A model generated the notes under the pieces. The model made no database searches and had not been told where the DNA came from. It worked only from the letters and a program-made list of their open reading frames with translations. Position numbers and translations under genes: made by a program. Of a stretch of 64,000 nucleotides of DNA, positions 10,459-24,345 are shown piece after piece (within the stretch, counting starts at the first letter, position 1; every line of letters starts with the position of its first letter). Location: contig CM056581.1 in NCBI GenBank assembly GCA_029721435.1, positions 73,766,712 through 73,830,711 of the forward strand. Reading direction: 5' to 3'. Source of the stretch: Gymnothorax reevesii (Eukaryota; Chordata; Actinopteri; Anguilliformes; Muraenidae).

Positions 10459-11106
10459 TATTTAATGGGGAATGCAGGTCAAACCTCAAGTAGATTTGCC
10501 CAGTCCAAGAAGAGCACTTTGAGCTTCCATCTGCCCCACGTATTTCTTCAAAATGATATCTGCATTAGTGGAAAACCGCAACAAATTTCCCCACCGCCGG
10601 ACCATTCTTTGTGGAACTGCATTCCGCAATGGAGTCACAGTTGCCAGGGCTTAGTGATGGTTTTGTGGACTGCATGTTCAGTGGTTGATTGTATGTAGTT
10701 TTTTGGTTGGAACTTTTCCACCTTGATACTCGCTACCCATTTCTATGGAGCACGGGAAAGGCAATGGCATGGAACATATTTTGTTGCCACGAGATATCAC
10801 TTCTTCCCTTATTTTAATTCACTTGATCCCACTGTTTTATTTACTCAGATAAAGGGAGCGAGTTTTATCTTGTGACCTGGAGATGCCTAAATTTTGAGAA
10901 AGATATGTGTCTCATGGCCACAAAATATATTTTTTCATGTCGTTGTATTTCTTGGGCTCTGTACACTGTGGAACAAGTTCAGGATTTTTTTTTTCAGGTA
11001 CAGTAGGGGATGAAATATCTTCTAAGGGCATTTTCGATCCCAGCTTGCTCCTCTGTGACGATAGTCAGCCGAGTTGTCCGTCTGTCCATCGTCCGGCGTC
11101 AACTTT

Positions 11107-11475
11107 TCACTTCACATTTGAATATCTCAAAAACTGTCTGATAACTTTTTGTCTAATTTGTTGTGAACCTTCCTTATGATGTTCTGATGAGCCCCTGCAA
11201 TAATTACATAATTCTAAGTCCCGGTTTTTGAGAAATTCAGCATTTTGGACTAAGAAAATCAGTGTTTGTGCTCACTTTTTTAAGTCTTTCATTAATATCT
11301 CAAAAACTGTCTGATAACTTTTTCTCTAATTTGTTGGAAGCCTTCCTTAGGATGTTAGGAATATCCCCTGCAAAAATGAGAAAATTCTACGCTCTGGTTT
11401 TTGACAAATTCAGCATTTTGGACTTAGAAAATCAGTGTTTGGGCTAATTTTTTCAGTCTTTCATTAATATCTCAA
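11107..11475. repeat. ~180-bp tandem repeat, about two copies
   Basis: Blocks starting near 11112 and 11293 share AATATCTCAAAAACTGTCTG, then ATAACTTTTT, and a CAGCATTTTGGACT segment; a third partial start (AATATCTCAA) is at 11466. A GTCCGTCTGTCCATCGTCCGG tract just upstream (about 11078-11098) resembles that of the Helentron-like units, so this may be their internal array. Confidence 0.75.
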
Positions 11476-11734
11476 CAAGAGGCCTGGTGGGTATTTGTTG
11501 GTTGTTAGTATTGCTTGCTGGTAAGATGATTGAAATAAATGATTGCAATTTGCAGTGTGGTTCTATTGTTATACTGCATAAATTGAGACACCAAACTGGT
11601 TCACAGCATATTCTGGTTACCAAATGTGTCGTATATGTTAATATTGCAATAGTTTTCAAGGATTTCTGAAATTAAGTTATGTCATGGACATTTCGCTCAT
11701 CTTCAGCGGAGCTCTCAAGGCTCTCTAGACCAAT

Positions 11735-11914
11735 GAGTGTATAAGAAGCGGTGGCTGACAGGCGTGTGCTTCGGAGGAGAGCCGCAAACTGTTTTCACTC
11801 TCCTGAGTTGGCAGCGCGAGGTCGCACATGAGCGAGCCTTGTTCATAGTTCCCCAATTGGGCATTCCAGATTCGGGTAGGATTGGAGATGCCAAATTAAA
11901 AAAAAAAAAAAAAC
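11735..11914 (+). mobile_element. putative tRNA-like SINE with A-rich tail
   Basis: The segment GTGCTTCGGAGGAGAG...CCAATTGGGCATTCCAG ends in a run of A with one early T (11898-11914), typical of fish SINE copies. The head with promoter boxes is not clear, so this may be a 5'-truncated or diverged copy. Assignment is from general resemblance only. Confidence 0.4.
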
Positions 11915-12139
11915 AATGGCAAATGGTCCAGGTGCTGAAGCAACAAACCAGCCCCGTACTATCACTCAACCGTCATTGTGTTTGACTCTTGGTTTATTGT
12001 TTTTATTGTATGTGCTGCTTTATCTTTATGCCAGATGTAACGGGACTCATGTCTTCCAAAAGGTTCCACTTTTTGGCTCATTAATTCACAAGATATTATC
12101 CAAAAAGTCTTGTTGTGATCAATATGTTTCTTGATAAAT

Positions 12140-12895
12140 GTTAGATGGACCTTTGTGTTCTGTTTGTTCAGCATAGGCTTTCGCCTTGCAGCTCTCCCCT
12201 GGATGTTATTTTGCCCAGTCTTTTTCTTATTGTGGAATGGTCAACACTGACCTTGACTGAGGCAATCAAGGCTTGCAGTTCTTTAGATGTTAGTCTCGGT
12301 TCTTCTGTGGGCCCCCTGGATGAGTGGTCGATGTGTTTTTGGAGGACTTTGAGTAGTTTGGCCACTCCTGGGAGGGTCATCACTGTTCTGGGTTTTCTTT
12401 ATTTGTAGATAATGGCTCTCAGTGTGGTTCACTGGGGTCTCAGAGTCTTAGAACTGGCTTTGTAACCTTTTCCAGACTGAAAAAAGAATGACAATGACTT
12501 TGATTCTCCCCTGTTCTTGAATTTCTTTAGATCAGGGTGTCATCTGCTGCTTTTTTCTAACTTCTCATTACCGGACAGGTTCTATGTAAGAGATATTTAG
12601 ATTCAACAGGGCTGGCAGTAAGAATTCCTGCATGTGCCTAGTGAAATTGAACCCAGTTATTAATCAAATTAGATTTCTTAACTTGAAGGGGCAATTACTT
12701 TTTCACATCTGGCCAGGTAGGGTTGCATATCATTTTTCTACGATAAATGACATCATTTAAAAACTGCTTTTTGTGGTTACTCAGGTTATCATTTTCTGAT
12801 ATTAAAATGGGTTTCATCTGAAATATTTAAATGGGATAAATATGTGGAAAATGGAAGTAATTGGGAAAGGACAAATACTTTTTCACAGCACTGCA
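12140..12895 (-). mobile_element. decayed DNA transposon fragment ending in ACTTTTTCACAGCACTG
   Basis: The region matches, from memory, a common fish DNA element with segments like TGAGGCAATCAAGGCTTGCA, GTGGATAATGGCTCTC-like text and an AATACTTTTTCACA terminus near 12870-12893. The left terminus is missing. A short minus-strand frame (12168-12383) has transposase-like character but is broken. Confidence 0.5.
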
Positions 12896-14169
<1,274 letters not shown>

Positions 14170-15020
14170 TAGCTATTCCCTCTCATCAGTGTGCTCAAGG
14201 ATCTGCACAGTGTCTACAATTGTCATAAATGAAGAATAATAAATGTTTCTAACATTTCTAGTAAAGTACATTTTAATCCTTTCAAGAACTACTACATTTC
14301 TGTGTGTAATTTATTTTGGGGGAGAAGGATTTTCCCTGTATAGAAATGTGTTCCATACTATTTCAAACATTTCACTTACAGGTACATTCTTGGGGTTATC
14401 TAGAACTCTGAACTGTTTGATTATACCTGTAATGGACACACGTCAATACACCCCATCCTGTTACACCCTCTGTGAACAGAAGCTGTGTTGTATTACAAAA
14501 TGGTGAGGTGGCAGAAGGTGCCCAGCCCCTATTTATGTATAGATGCTATCAGCTATTTGCTCATTCTTTTCATTTGAACCATCCTATTTCCTTCATTGCT
14601 TTTTTTTTCACTTCGAGAAACTTGGTGAAATATGATGCTGTTATTTGCTTCCTCGTACTAGTCCTGCAATTCCTGTTCCTCCAGTCTTTGAAATTGGTTA
14701 AAATTGAGAAAGAGAAAAAGTGACCACAAAAAATAAGTCTGAAATTAGTCAGTGAGCAATGAGTAGGTATTTTGGCTGTAACACTAATTTGGCTCCGTAA
14801 GCCACCACAATGCATTTGATATTAAACAATCCAGATTTACTTTAAGTATAGCTTTTCAACTTCAAGAGGATTGTCTGAAATACTGAATGAACTCTGTGGG
14901 AATTAAAACTGTTTGTACAATACATAGCCCCCCAAATTTTGGGGGCTCTAAAGTAATTGGACATCATACATTTTTTGTGTTTAATGCCTGGCCAGGGTTC
15001 AAGATATATCTGCCCCCTGT

Positions 15021-16495
15021 ACAATAGTGCCCTCCAGAATCTTTTGTAAAAGTGAGGGGGAAAAAATGAGTAAATATGTCTTACTCATTTATCTTAATCT
15101 TTCATTCAGAATATTTCCAGAAATCTAACCTTTAATTGAAAGAATATAACTGAAAGAGGCATTACATTTTTATTATGAAACATATTTTTCACAGAAATGT
15201 AAATGAGCACCACAATTATTGGCACTCAAATTGAATATGCTGTGCTGCCTGCATTTGTCAAGATTACAGCTGAGTCTTCTCCAATATTGCGTGATGAAGC
15301 CAATCTCTCTAGATCCTCCAGCTTCCAAGGACAATGCTTCAGGACGCTCTTCAGCTCATTCCCCAGATTTTTTATGAGGTTTAAATCAGGGGAGTAATGG
15401 CTATGCCACCATTTTATTCTGTGGTTGGTTTACCATTTTTATGTAGATATTTAGGTGTGCTTTAGATCATTGCCATGGTGGATGGTCCCACCACAGCCCA
15501 TGTTCAGCTTCACAGCAGAGGCTGTCAGGTTTTCATTTAATTTGATGAAGTCCGTGATGCCATATCGGCTTACGAAATGTCCAGGACTTTTGGAAATAAA
15601 ATAGCCCAACAGCAGCAAAGATCCACCACCACACTTCACAGTGGATATGTGGTGCTTTGCTGTATGGATATCTTTCTGTCTGTGCTAAACCTGCCATTGA
15701 TGTTTGTTATCAAAATGCTCTATTTTGGTCTCATATGACCATATAATGTATTCCTATTTAAAGTCCCAGTAACTGTTAACATGCTGTGGGCACTTCAGAT
15801 TGTTGTTGATGGACAGCAGAGGGTTTTTTTCCTGGAAACCCTCCAAAACAAATTGTTGTCATCTTGGGAGCATCTTATGGTAGTTTTGGAGACTCTGACC
15901 CTTGGAGATTACTTTGCTAGTAGAGTCATACTCTACACAGAGAGTGGAATCTGTGTACACACACATCCACGGGGGCTAATTTTAACATCTTGCGTCACTT
16001 TGAACCTTTAAATGATTTCCCTGATGGTGGAAATGAGTATATTCAACTGTTTAGAGGTATTATAGTTTCGATTTTCCGATTCACGTTGCTCAACGACTTC
16101 GCTCATAGTCATTGTGTTCTTGGGCTTTTCCCATAGTGATGAATGACTTGGGGAATTTGGCCTTTGTCATTTCATGTTTATACCCCAGTGAGACAGGAAG
16201 TAATGGTTGACCACTTAAAAGTTCATAAAAAAATGCAAACTATAACTGGAATTATACTTCAGTTAGAGTTTAATCATAGGATTTTCTTGGTTGGCCAATA
16301 ACTGTGGCACACATTTCTGTGAAAAATATTTTTTTAATTTGAACTTTTTTTTTCAATAATTTTACTTCAGTGAAAGAAGATTTTTTGTGAATATTTCCAT
16401 AAAAGACCAATAGGATAATCAGCTATGAATTTTTTTTTGATGGACTGTTTAGCCCATATTCACTGAGGGTAGCAAAAATTATTTTAGGGCACTGT
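15021..16495 (-). mobile_element. decayed Tc1-type element
   Basis: The ends are inverted: the left has AGTGCCCTCCAGAAT and the right, read on the minus strand, has CAGTGCCCTAAAATAATTTT. A minus-strand frame at 15451-15639 reads GGGSLLLLGYF...HHGNDLKHT, matching the GCFSSSG...QHDNDPKHT region of Tc1 transposases with the second catalytic Asp retained. Other parts are full of stops. It lies in the last large usp4 intron. Confidence 0.65.
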
Positions 16496-16825
16496 AATTA
16501 CATTACTACATTACTCTGATGCTGCTTTGTTTAACTTGTAAAAATAGCTTGTTAACATTGCTATTTGAAATCATCAGAGAAAAAATACTGAGTTAATTTT
16601 ATCCATTGTTTGAGAAGGTGCTTCTCAAAAAGCAATCATGACTTCTAACTTATGCAGGACTGAAGAACAATGTAAATGTAAGATGAGGGAAGCTGAGTGG
16701 TTGCCCTTCGTCACATACAGGAATGTATCTGGTTCGGGTGTTGGCCTACTTCTACCCTGCTTAACAATATGCTTATCTTTTGAAAGATTATTGTTCAACA
16801 GAAATTTCCCCCTTCCTTCCAACAG

Positions 16826-16909
16826 GCACAGCCTATTGCAAAAATAAGTTTGATGGAAAATGGCTTTGATGACAGCAGTGTTTACCCGGCTACGGAAGAC
16901 CAGATTGTG
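16826..16909 (+). pseudogene. usp4: usp4 exon with 5-nt net deletion
   Basis: The exon follows CCAACAG and precedes GTAAGT. It reads TAYCKNKFDGKW in one frame and FDDSSVYPATEDQIV in another. USP4 family members have KWYYFDD at the join, so TACTAC has been reduced to one C (about 16862-16866), removing two tyrosines and shifting frame. The downstream part rejoins the last exon in frame. Confidence 0.85.
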
Positions 16910-17167
16910 GTAAGTTGTCTGATCTTCCCCATATTTAATGGAGCATGTGATGCAGTTCTGATTTTACTGACTGTTTTGCCATAATAATTACGGTGAGTTT
17001 GAATATTTCTGTTTCCATAGCCAGTATTAGTATTCAGGTGTATGTTGTGATAATAGGAGCGTGTAAATGAATGGTGCTAATGGCTCTCTACTGACTGCCT
17101 GTCCTGTGCTTCAGTGTTCGGAGTTGTGTGGCACCTCTGTAACCAGATCTCCTCCTCTGCTCCGCAG

Positions 17168-17290
17168 ACAAAAGCCGCCTATGTCCTGTTTTACCGGCGC
17201 CGAGACGGAGACAAACGTACCAGCTGCCCTTCCTCCTCCTCCATGAGGGAGGCCTCTGACGTCGGAGACGATCGCGTGGATGCCAACTGA
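17168..17290 (+). CDS. usp4: usp4 last exon, C-terminus
   Basis: The exon follows CTCCGCAG. It encodes TKAAYVLFYRRRDGDKR, then a Ser-rich tail ending DDRVDAN and TGA at 17288-17290, matching the TKAAYVLFYQRRD...MDTN end of USP4. The reading frame is intact. Confidence 0.92.
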   Translation, partial: TKAAYVLFYRRRDGDKRTSCPSSSSMREASDVGDDRVDAN

Positions 17291-18285
17291 GAGGCTCAGA
17301 GGAGCTGAGGCTCATTAACACACACTGCAAGCCTCTTCAGTCATTTCAGACTGGTAATGAATCAGCAGTTCTTCTCTCTCCTGCATTCTCTAGTTTCATT
17401 CATGGTCACCAAGAGCCAAAAAGAAAGAAAGAACCTGTCAGTTTAATGAGTTAGACTCCAGTCTAGAGTTAGACTCTCCTTGAGTGGGGCCTGTGGCCTT
17501 AAGACATTTGGAGTGAAGAGGAAAACCTCTCGCTGGACAACCAGAATGATAAGATATTCTCTAAAGTGAATACATTTAACTTGAAATTGCTAGAATAATA
17601 AAGGCCAAATGCACGGTTTAACCAAAGTGTTCTCACATTTACGCATGTCGCAACAAATTTGACAATTGTTTTTCTGGGTTCTCCCCATTAATTGTTTGGG
17701 GCTCTTCAATTTAGAAATGTACACAATTTGAAATATAAATACAGAAATTTATGAACATTCTACCACTACTTGTAGTAATAAAGCAAGAACAGCGAGCGCC
17801 ATTAGACTCCCTTAATTTATTTTGTTCTTGTATTTCTTACACCTGAATCATCTCCCCTTTTTCACAATGTGTTTCCTCCCCATTTGTATTGCAAGGGGCA
17901 ACCATGTTTGGTGGTTAAAGTTGATGGGCCAGTTCATCATCAATCCTAAATTTAAGGTTCCATCTTGCATTCTCAGAACTACAACAGGAACAAACCCTCA
18001 TTACTACCAATTGCTGCTCTTTGACAGAAGCACCAGCTTCCTTTTATCCATTGGATGCGTTTGCTATTGAGTTGTTTGAGACTTAAGATTGTATTTTCAT
18101 TATGAGTTCTAGTTTGACTTTTATGAAACTAATGTGTGTACAGTCTGTAAATTATTAGGGGGGGTAAAGTATAAATTTGATTTTTATTGAGAAATTAGTT
18201 TCTTATAGTTCTTATTGAATCATTTGTCATTTTTGTGCTGGAAATCCTGGTTTTGGAGAATAATAAAGTTTTTTGAATGGAATAA
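17291..18285 (+). other. usp4: usp4 3' UTR
   Basis: About 1 kb of AT-rich sequence without coding signal follows the stop. An AATAAA polyadenylation hexamer is at 18262-18267, followed by a T-rich stretch. A weaker AATAATAAA is near 17594. Confidence 0.6.
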
Positions 18286-18394
18286 TCGCCAGCCTTCTGA
18301 GTGTCTACCCAAATTTGATTAAACATAAAAATGGTAGTTTGAAGTAACATGAAAGGATGATCCTAACAATGGTAGATGGCATTGTCGATTTACT

Positions 18395-19512
18395 ACACTC
18401 TTTTTAGTGCCCTTTGGTGTCTGGCGCAAAAGGCGCTAGCAACAGATCCTTGAAGTGAGGTGAAGCCTCTGCGAATTGGACATGTTGTTCAGGCACATCC
18501 CATGGCCTTGATCAGATTGAAATCTGGAGAATCGGAGGTCATGGCAACTCCTTGAACTTTTTTTTAATTTTCCGCAAACCATTCTCTAACAGTTTGTGAA
18601 CTGTAGCGAGTAACATAATCCTGCAGAAACAGGCCACTGCTATGGCAGAATACCATTGCCATAGTGGGGTGCACCTTGCTCGCAACCTTGTATTATTTGG
18701 AATTGAAGTGGAACTGAAATAGATAAAAAAGGAACTGACCCCAACCCTGAGTGTGACATGTTAAGTTGATGATAACATGAATGCCCAGATCCATGGTTTA
18801 CGCAGTGAATCCCATTTGCTCCACCAGCTTGCTTTCTTCCCAATGTGCATTCTGGTGCCATTTCTTCCCCAGGTAAATGGTACACACACACCCAGCCTAT
18901 GTATATTAAGTAAAAGGAAATGGGACTCATTCGACCCTGCAGTACATCCTGATGCTATCTTCCCTAGGTAAATATTGCACATGCAGCGAGCAAATGTGTG
19001 TGATGTTAAAGATAATGGGACTTATTGGATCTGCTAACCTTATACCATTGCTCCAAGGTCCAGTTCTGAGGCTTTTGTGCCCATTGCACGTGTTGGCATG
19101 AGAACTCTGAGCGGTTTGTGGCTCTGCAGCCCCATACGTTTGTTGAGATCAGATGGATAACCTTCGCAATCCTTGTACTTTGAGTCTGGGCACCCAACAC
19201 ACTGTTGCCAGTTTGTAGTTTATCCCCCCTCACAGCACTGTTAGTAGGTACTCACATCTGCTGACCAACAGTGCCCCATCAGCCCTGCTGTTTCGGAGAT
19301 GCTCCGACCCAGTCGTTTGGTCATAACTATTTGCCCCTAGCCAATGTCGCTCAGATCTTTATGTCGTACCATTTCACCCCCATCAAACCTGTTGATTACA
19401 AGAAAACAGTTAGCTTACCATGTACTGTATTCCAGACCATAACATGTGCCTTCTATTCGAGGTAACCAAAGTTCTTCACTTCACTTCTGTGAGTGGTCAT
19501 AATGTTTACAAT
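18395..19512 (-). mobile_element. decayed Tc1-family element (copy B)
   Basis: Same family as 2737-3868 by its shared text (GGCCACTGC, TGCATTCTGGTGCCA, AGCCCCATACG, GATGCTC-GACCCAGTCGT). Minus-strand fragments read QNWTLEQWYKVSRSNKSHYL and NGTRMHIGKKASWW. An internal duplication of the CTTCCCCAGGTAAA segment occurs at 18863 and 18959. It lies between usp4 and gpx1. Confidence 0.75.
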
Positions 19513-20216
19513 CATAGCTGTATGTGGTTGCGCAACACATTGGTTTTGAATCCTCTCCTATGAGCTCAGTAGCCAGATCATTGTGCCCCACCTTAAGCAC
19601 ACCTGATGAACCCAATCAAGCCCATGATTAGTTGCAGCAGAGTGATGTACTACAATACATGTTCAACATGAGCCAGGCTTTGTTTGCATGAGCTGGCTCA
19701 AAAAAAAAACCCATAACTCGCTATCAACGATACAATAAGTTTCCATGGCAGGTTAAAAGAGAGCCATCTTTGTGCCATTCAAAATCCTGGCTTTAGGCTC
19801 AACAGCCCTTGCTAACCCACTTATCTCACTTCATAGTTTACCCCTTAGGTCTTTTTAAAGAGGAACACAATACATGTGTGGATCTGGCTTGTGTGCCTCA
19901 AGGAAAGGGTTCGGAAACACTGGAATAGAATACTTTGCATTTAATAATAGGAGGTTGGAACCCTAAGTTTATGACTCTAGAAACAGGCTTTGCCTTGTCA
20001 TTGCTGCTGCCTTAGGAGATAACTTGTAAAATAATTAGGTCATGGGTCATATTTGTTTGTTGATATCTAGGTGAAAATGCTTTAAGAAAATGAGATTCAT
20101 GCCCTTAGGTTTGTACTGACATTCAGGCTTCATTGATTCCACGCTTTTATGAAAAAAAAAAAAAAACAAAAACAAAAGATCTTCCCATTTTAGTCATGGT
20201 GTCATACAATTAATTT
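19513..20216. other. intergenic, possible MITE-like stretch
   Basis: The part near 19600-19650 (CACACCTGATGAACCC-AATCAAG and GATTAGTTGCAGCAG) resembles the interior of fish hAT MITEs (compare 62640-62720), but ends are not clear. A poly-A run with AAAAC units lies at 20152-20178. Confidence 0.35.
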
Positions 20217-20730
20217 AAGAGACAATGCCGAGCCACATTCTGCAAGTTTTACAACAGCATGACTTTGTCGTGAAAGAGTGCGGGTAATAGTCTGGCCTGC
20301 CTGCAGTCCAGACCTGTCTTCCATTGAAAATGTGTGGCACATTATGGAGCGCTCAGACTGTTAAGCAACTTAAGTCATATATCAAGCAAGAATGGGAAAG
20401 AATTTTGACAAAACTTCCACAATTAGTGTCCTAAGTTCCCAAACGCTTATTGAGTGTTTGTGAAAAGGAAAGGCGATGAAACACAGTGGTACACCCGCCC
20501 CTGTCCCAGCTTTTTTGGAATGTGTTGCAGGCATCAAATTCAAAATGACTGAATATTTCAAAAAAAAAAAAAAAAACACAAAGTTTGTCAGTTTGAACAT
20601 TAAATACCTTGTCTTTGTAGTGCACTCAATTGAATATAGGTCAAAAAGTATTTGCAAATAATTGTATTCTGCTTTTATTCACGGTTTACTCAACATCCCA
20701 ACTTCATTGGAATTGGGGTTTGTTCAGAGG
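20217..20730 (+). mobile_element. 3' fragment of a Tc1 element (family of 8857-10458)
   Basis: The sequence GACAATGCCGAGCCACATTC, then AGTCTGGCCTGCCTGCAGTC, CATTGAAAATGTGTGGC and the 3' inverted repeat (GTATTCTGCTTTTATTC...CCAACTTCATTGGAATTGGG) parallels the last third of the 9254-10237 transposase and its end. There is an internal deletion after the IENVW codons, and the 5' part is missing. Confidence 0.8.
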
Positions 20731-22018
20731 TTATGATGTTCTGTAATAGTGAGGCAGCATTAACTTCAAAAACACCTCTTGAGTATTGCCACTTCTTCGC
20801 ACCCTTGACGAGTTATGCACACATGTTGATAGCTCTATTTACAAACTATTTGGTTTTGCCAAGTGCAAGAATCCCATATTGGACTGAATAAAATTTTGAC
20901 TTCCATTGCAGTCACTCCCCAGTATGCTAACTTAGCAATTTTAGAGAATTCCTTTGTAAAAATGCATCAACTTATTCACTGAAATTTGTAAATGCATACT
21001 GCATGTGCACACATTTCCGCAGTAAAGAGATCTGAGACAATTGCCTTTCTTGCATAGGCAAGCAGTGTTTCTAAATGTACATTGTTGTTATCCCTTTGTT
21101 TTTAATATAGGGGGATGTCGCCAAAACCATGTCCTTCTGAATGTCTATAATCATGGTAGTTTCTGACCATAACACAAGAACCATACAATATTTTTCCTCA
21201 AAACTTTCTACAAGGAACAAGCAAGTAATATCCATGTCACATCCATTTGCATTTTTACATTTTTTGCCATTTTTTATTTTTTTGTTAAACTTTTAAACTC
21301 GATCTCCTGCACGGTGCAACAAATTTGCATGAAATTTGGCATTCAACATCTTTGTACCATAACCATTTAGAGCTATATACATAATATTGTCATGTTAAAA
21401 GATATGGCTGCGGTAAGGCAATTTTTTTTTGGTATGGCTTCCATGGTTAAAATGAGCTCTTTGTCTTGAGTGTAATGTCCAATCATCAGGAAGCTTGAGA
21501 TCTTTCATCCGCAGCCCATTAGAATCAAGCCTAACAAATTATATGTAGATCTGTCCGGAAGTGATGGTATGGCACAAAATAGTTATAACTCCAAAACAAA
21601 ATTTTTTCATGCTTCATGCTGGGCAGGAATACAATGAATACCTGTGAGTACAAGGTTATTACGGAGACAAGATTTTCATTATCACATTTCACCATCCCTT
21701 CCCTACTGACTTATCTTGTATCTTGATGAAACTTAACAAGATTATTAAGGATGAATGAAAGCGCTGGAGCGCTGCCTCTGCTATTTTGGAATTTTTCAAA
21801 TTTAAATTTTTTTTGCTGGGGCTGAGGGAATATACCCTCTTAAAATTACTTTCGTTCTAGAAGAGAAAAAAGATGTAATTACTACTCCTGTCAAGCTTTT
21901 AACCCTTTCCAGGGATACGTTGCAAATCTGCAACACCAAATTGCTAATTAGCTAATTTTTAGCACAAATATCATTTTCATGTTTTTCACCTTTTTGGTCA
22001 CACACTACAGGACCTAGT

Positions 22019-22415
22019 TATGCCCCGCCAACTGAAGTTGGGGGGGGGTATTGAAATGGGTTCCGTCCGTCCGTCCGTGTGTGCGTACAACCGTCCCACT
22101 TGGTTTCCGGAGCAGAACTCAAAAACTACTGAACCTAGCTCAACGAAACTTTATGTGTGGAATAATCACCATGCCTAGATGTGCCTTTTAGGGGTTGCAC
22201 CTTTCTGAAAATTTCATTTTTGCCCGTTTTCATGGAAACACAACTTAAAATCAGCATAGAAATTGTTTCTGGAGAAGAACTCAAAAACTACTGAACCTAG
22301 CTCAACGAAACTTAATGTGTGGAACAATCAACATGCCTAGATGTGCCTTTTAGGGTTTGCACCTTTCTCAGAATAGAATAGTAGGCGGGGGATATAGCCG
22401 ACTCTGTCTGCTTGT
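22019..22415 (+). mobile_element. Helentron-like element nested in TTAA element
   Basis: It starts TATGCCCCGCC with a GGGGGGGGG partner, then CCGTCCGTCCGTCC. The inverted 5' copy GGCGGGGGATATA is near 22384, followed by a hairpin GCCGAC-TCT-GTCTGC (one mismatch) and TTGTTA. A ~125-bp segment (AACTCAAAAACTACTGAACC) is duplicated inside, near 22109 and 22276. Confidence 0.6.
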
Positions 22416-22801
22416 TACATTTTTGCAATGTATAATTCATTAGTAGTCCACTGGATGGCAGAGCTGTGGCCTTTCCAATATGGCAGCCTCCATGTGAAAA
22501 GTTCTTCCAGTTTTTTAGGCTCCTGTTTCAGGTAAGTGGCACAAGAAAACCATGTAGAATTTAGGACAGGAGTGCATGAGTCATTTTTTGAATGTTTATA
22601 CATACTACTCATGCCAATTTATGGATAAAAATTGCATTAATATTTTTTCTATGGGTGGCGTATTTTGACGTTGCAAATCTGCAACATCCCATAATGCATT
22701 GCATGGCGTGTAAAAATCCAGAATAATGTTATATTATTTATAAATGTCCCCAAACAATGATTTTCACTAAATCTTAGATTTTTTCCCCAGACTATAACTT
22801 A

Positions 22802-24345
22802 CAACCCCAATTCCGAAATAGTTGGGACAAAGTGTGAATTGTGAATAAAATCAAAATGCAATGACTTTCAAATCACACCGGCCAGTATTCTATTCACAAT
22901 AGAACAGAGATAACATAGTAAATATTGAAACCGAGAAATTTAACAATTTTATCCACAAAATGAGCCAATTTCAAAATTGATGGCTGCTGCAGGTCTGAAA
23001 AAAGTTGGGACAGGGGCCTGTTTACCATGGTGTGCGTTGCATCCCCTCTTCTTTTTAACACAGACTGGAGGCGTCTGGGCATTGAGGAGACAAGTTTCTT
23101 GAGTTTACCCATTGGAGGTTGATCCCACTTTTGTTTGATACAGGCTTCCAGCTGCTGGAGAGTTTGGGGTCTCCTTTGACGGACTTTTCGTTTAATTGCG
23201 CGCCAAATGTTCTCAGTCGGTGAAAGATCAGGACTGCAGGCGGGCCAGTTCAGCACATGGACTCTTCTACTAAAAAGCCACGCTGTTTTAATAGCTGCAG
23301 TATGTGGTTTTGCATTGTTCTGCTGAAATAAAGTAGGCCTTCCCTGGAATGATGTCTTCTGGAAGGGAACATATGTTAAACCTTTCAGCATTCATGGTGT
23401 TTTCTAAAACATGCAAGTATCCCACACCATATGCACTAATACATCCCCTTAACATCAGAGATGCTAGCTTTTGAACTGAACGCTGATAACAGCGTTCTCC
23501 TCTTAAGCCCAGAGGACACGACGCCCATGATTTCTAACAAGAGTATAACATTTGGACTTGTCTGAGTTTGACCACAGGACACTTTGCTACAGTCCATTTT
23601 AAATGAGCTTTGGCCCACAGAACACGGCGGCGCTTCTGGATCATGCTCAATAATGGCTTCCTTTTTGCATGCTAGAGTTTTAGGTGACATCTGTGGATGG
23701 TACGGCGGACTGTGTTTACAGACCGGGCTTTCTTGAAGTATTCATGGGCCCATTTAGTCATGTCAATGACAGAGTCATGCCAGTGAGTGATGCAGTGGTG
23801 TCTGAGGGCATCCATTAAAGATCTTTGGCCTTGTCCCTTACGTACAGAAACTTTTCCAGTTTCTCTGAATCTTTTGTTATGCACTGTCAATGATTAGATC
23901 TTCCAAGCTTTTGCAATTTGACGCTGAAGATTATTTTTAAAGTATTCCACAATTTTTTTCCGCGAGCCTTCACAGGTTGGTGAGCCTCTGGCCATCTTTA
24001 CTTCTGAGAGACTCAGCCTCTCTAAGACATCCCTTTCATAGCCAATCATGTTAGACACCTGATGCCAGTTAATTACTTGCTAAATGTTCTTTCAACTTAT
24101 TCTTTAATATATGAATTGCTTTTTCAGCCCATTTTTGCCTGTGCCCCAACTTCAAGATCTGTTGCACCAAGAAAATTTGAAATAAGCTCATTTTGTTGAT
24201 AAAAATGTAAAATTTCTGTTTCAACATTTGATATGTTGTCTACGTTCTATTGTTAATAACATATTGGCTCGTGATCTGAAAGTCATTTCATTTTGATTTT
24301 ATTTACAAATTACACTTCGTCCCAACCATTTTGGAATTGGGGTTG
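22802..24345 (-). mobile_element. full-length Tc1/mariner element, transposase broken
   Basis: The element is flanked by TA (22800-22801, 24346-24347), with inverted ends CAACCCCAATTCCGAAATAG and CAACCCCAATTCCAAAATGG. The minus-strand transposase starts at 23995 (MARGSPTCEGSRKK) but stops within about 35 codons. It then continues in fragments 23672-23890 (ends TVRRTIHRCHLKL), 23436-23690, and 22894-23391. The last fragment keeps FQQNNAKPHT (Asp to Asn) and SPDLSPTENIW (catalytic Glu). The copy is inactive by eye but has intact ends. Confidence 0.88.
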
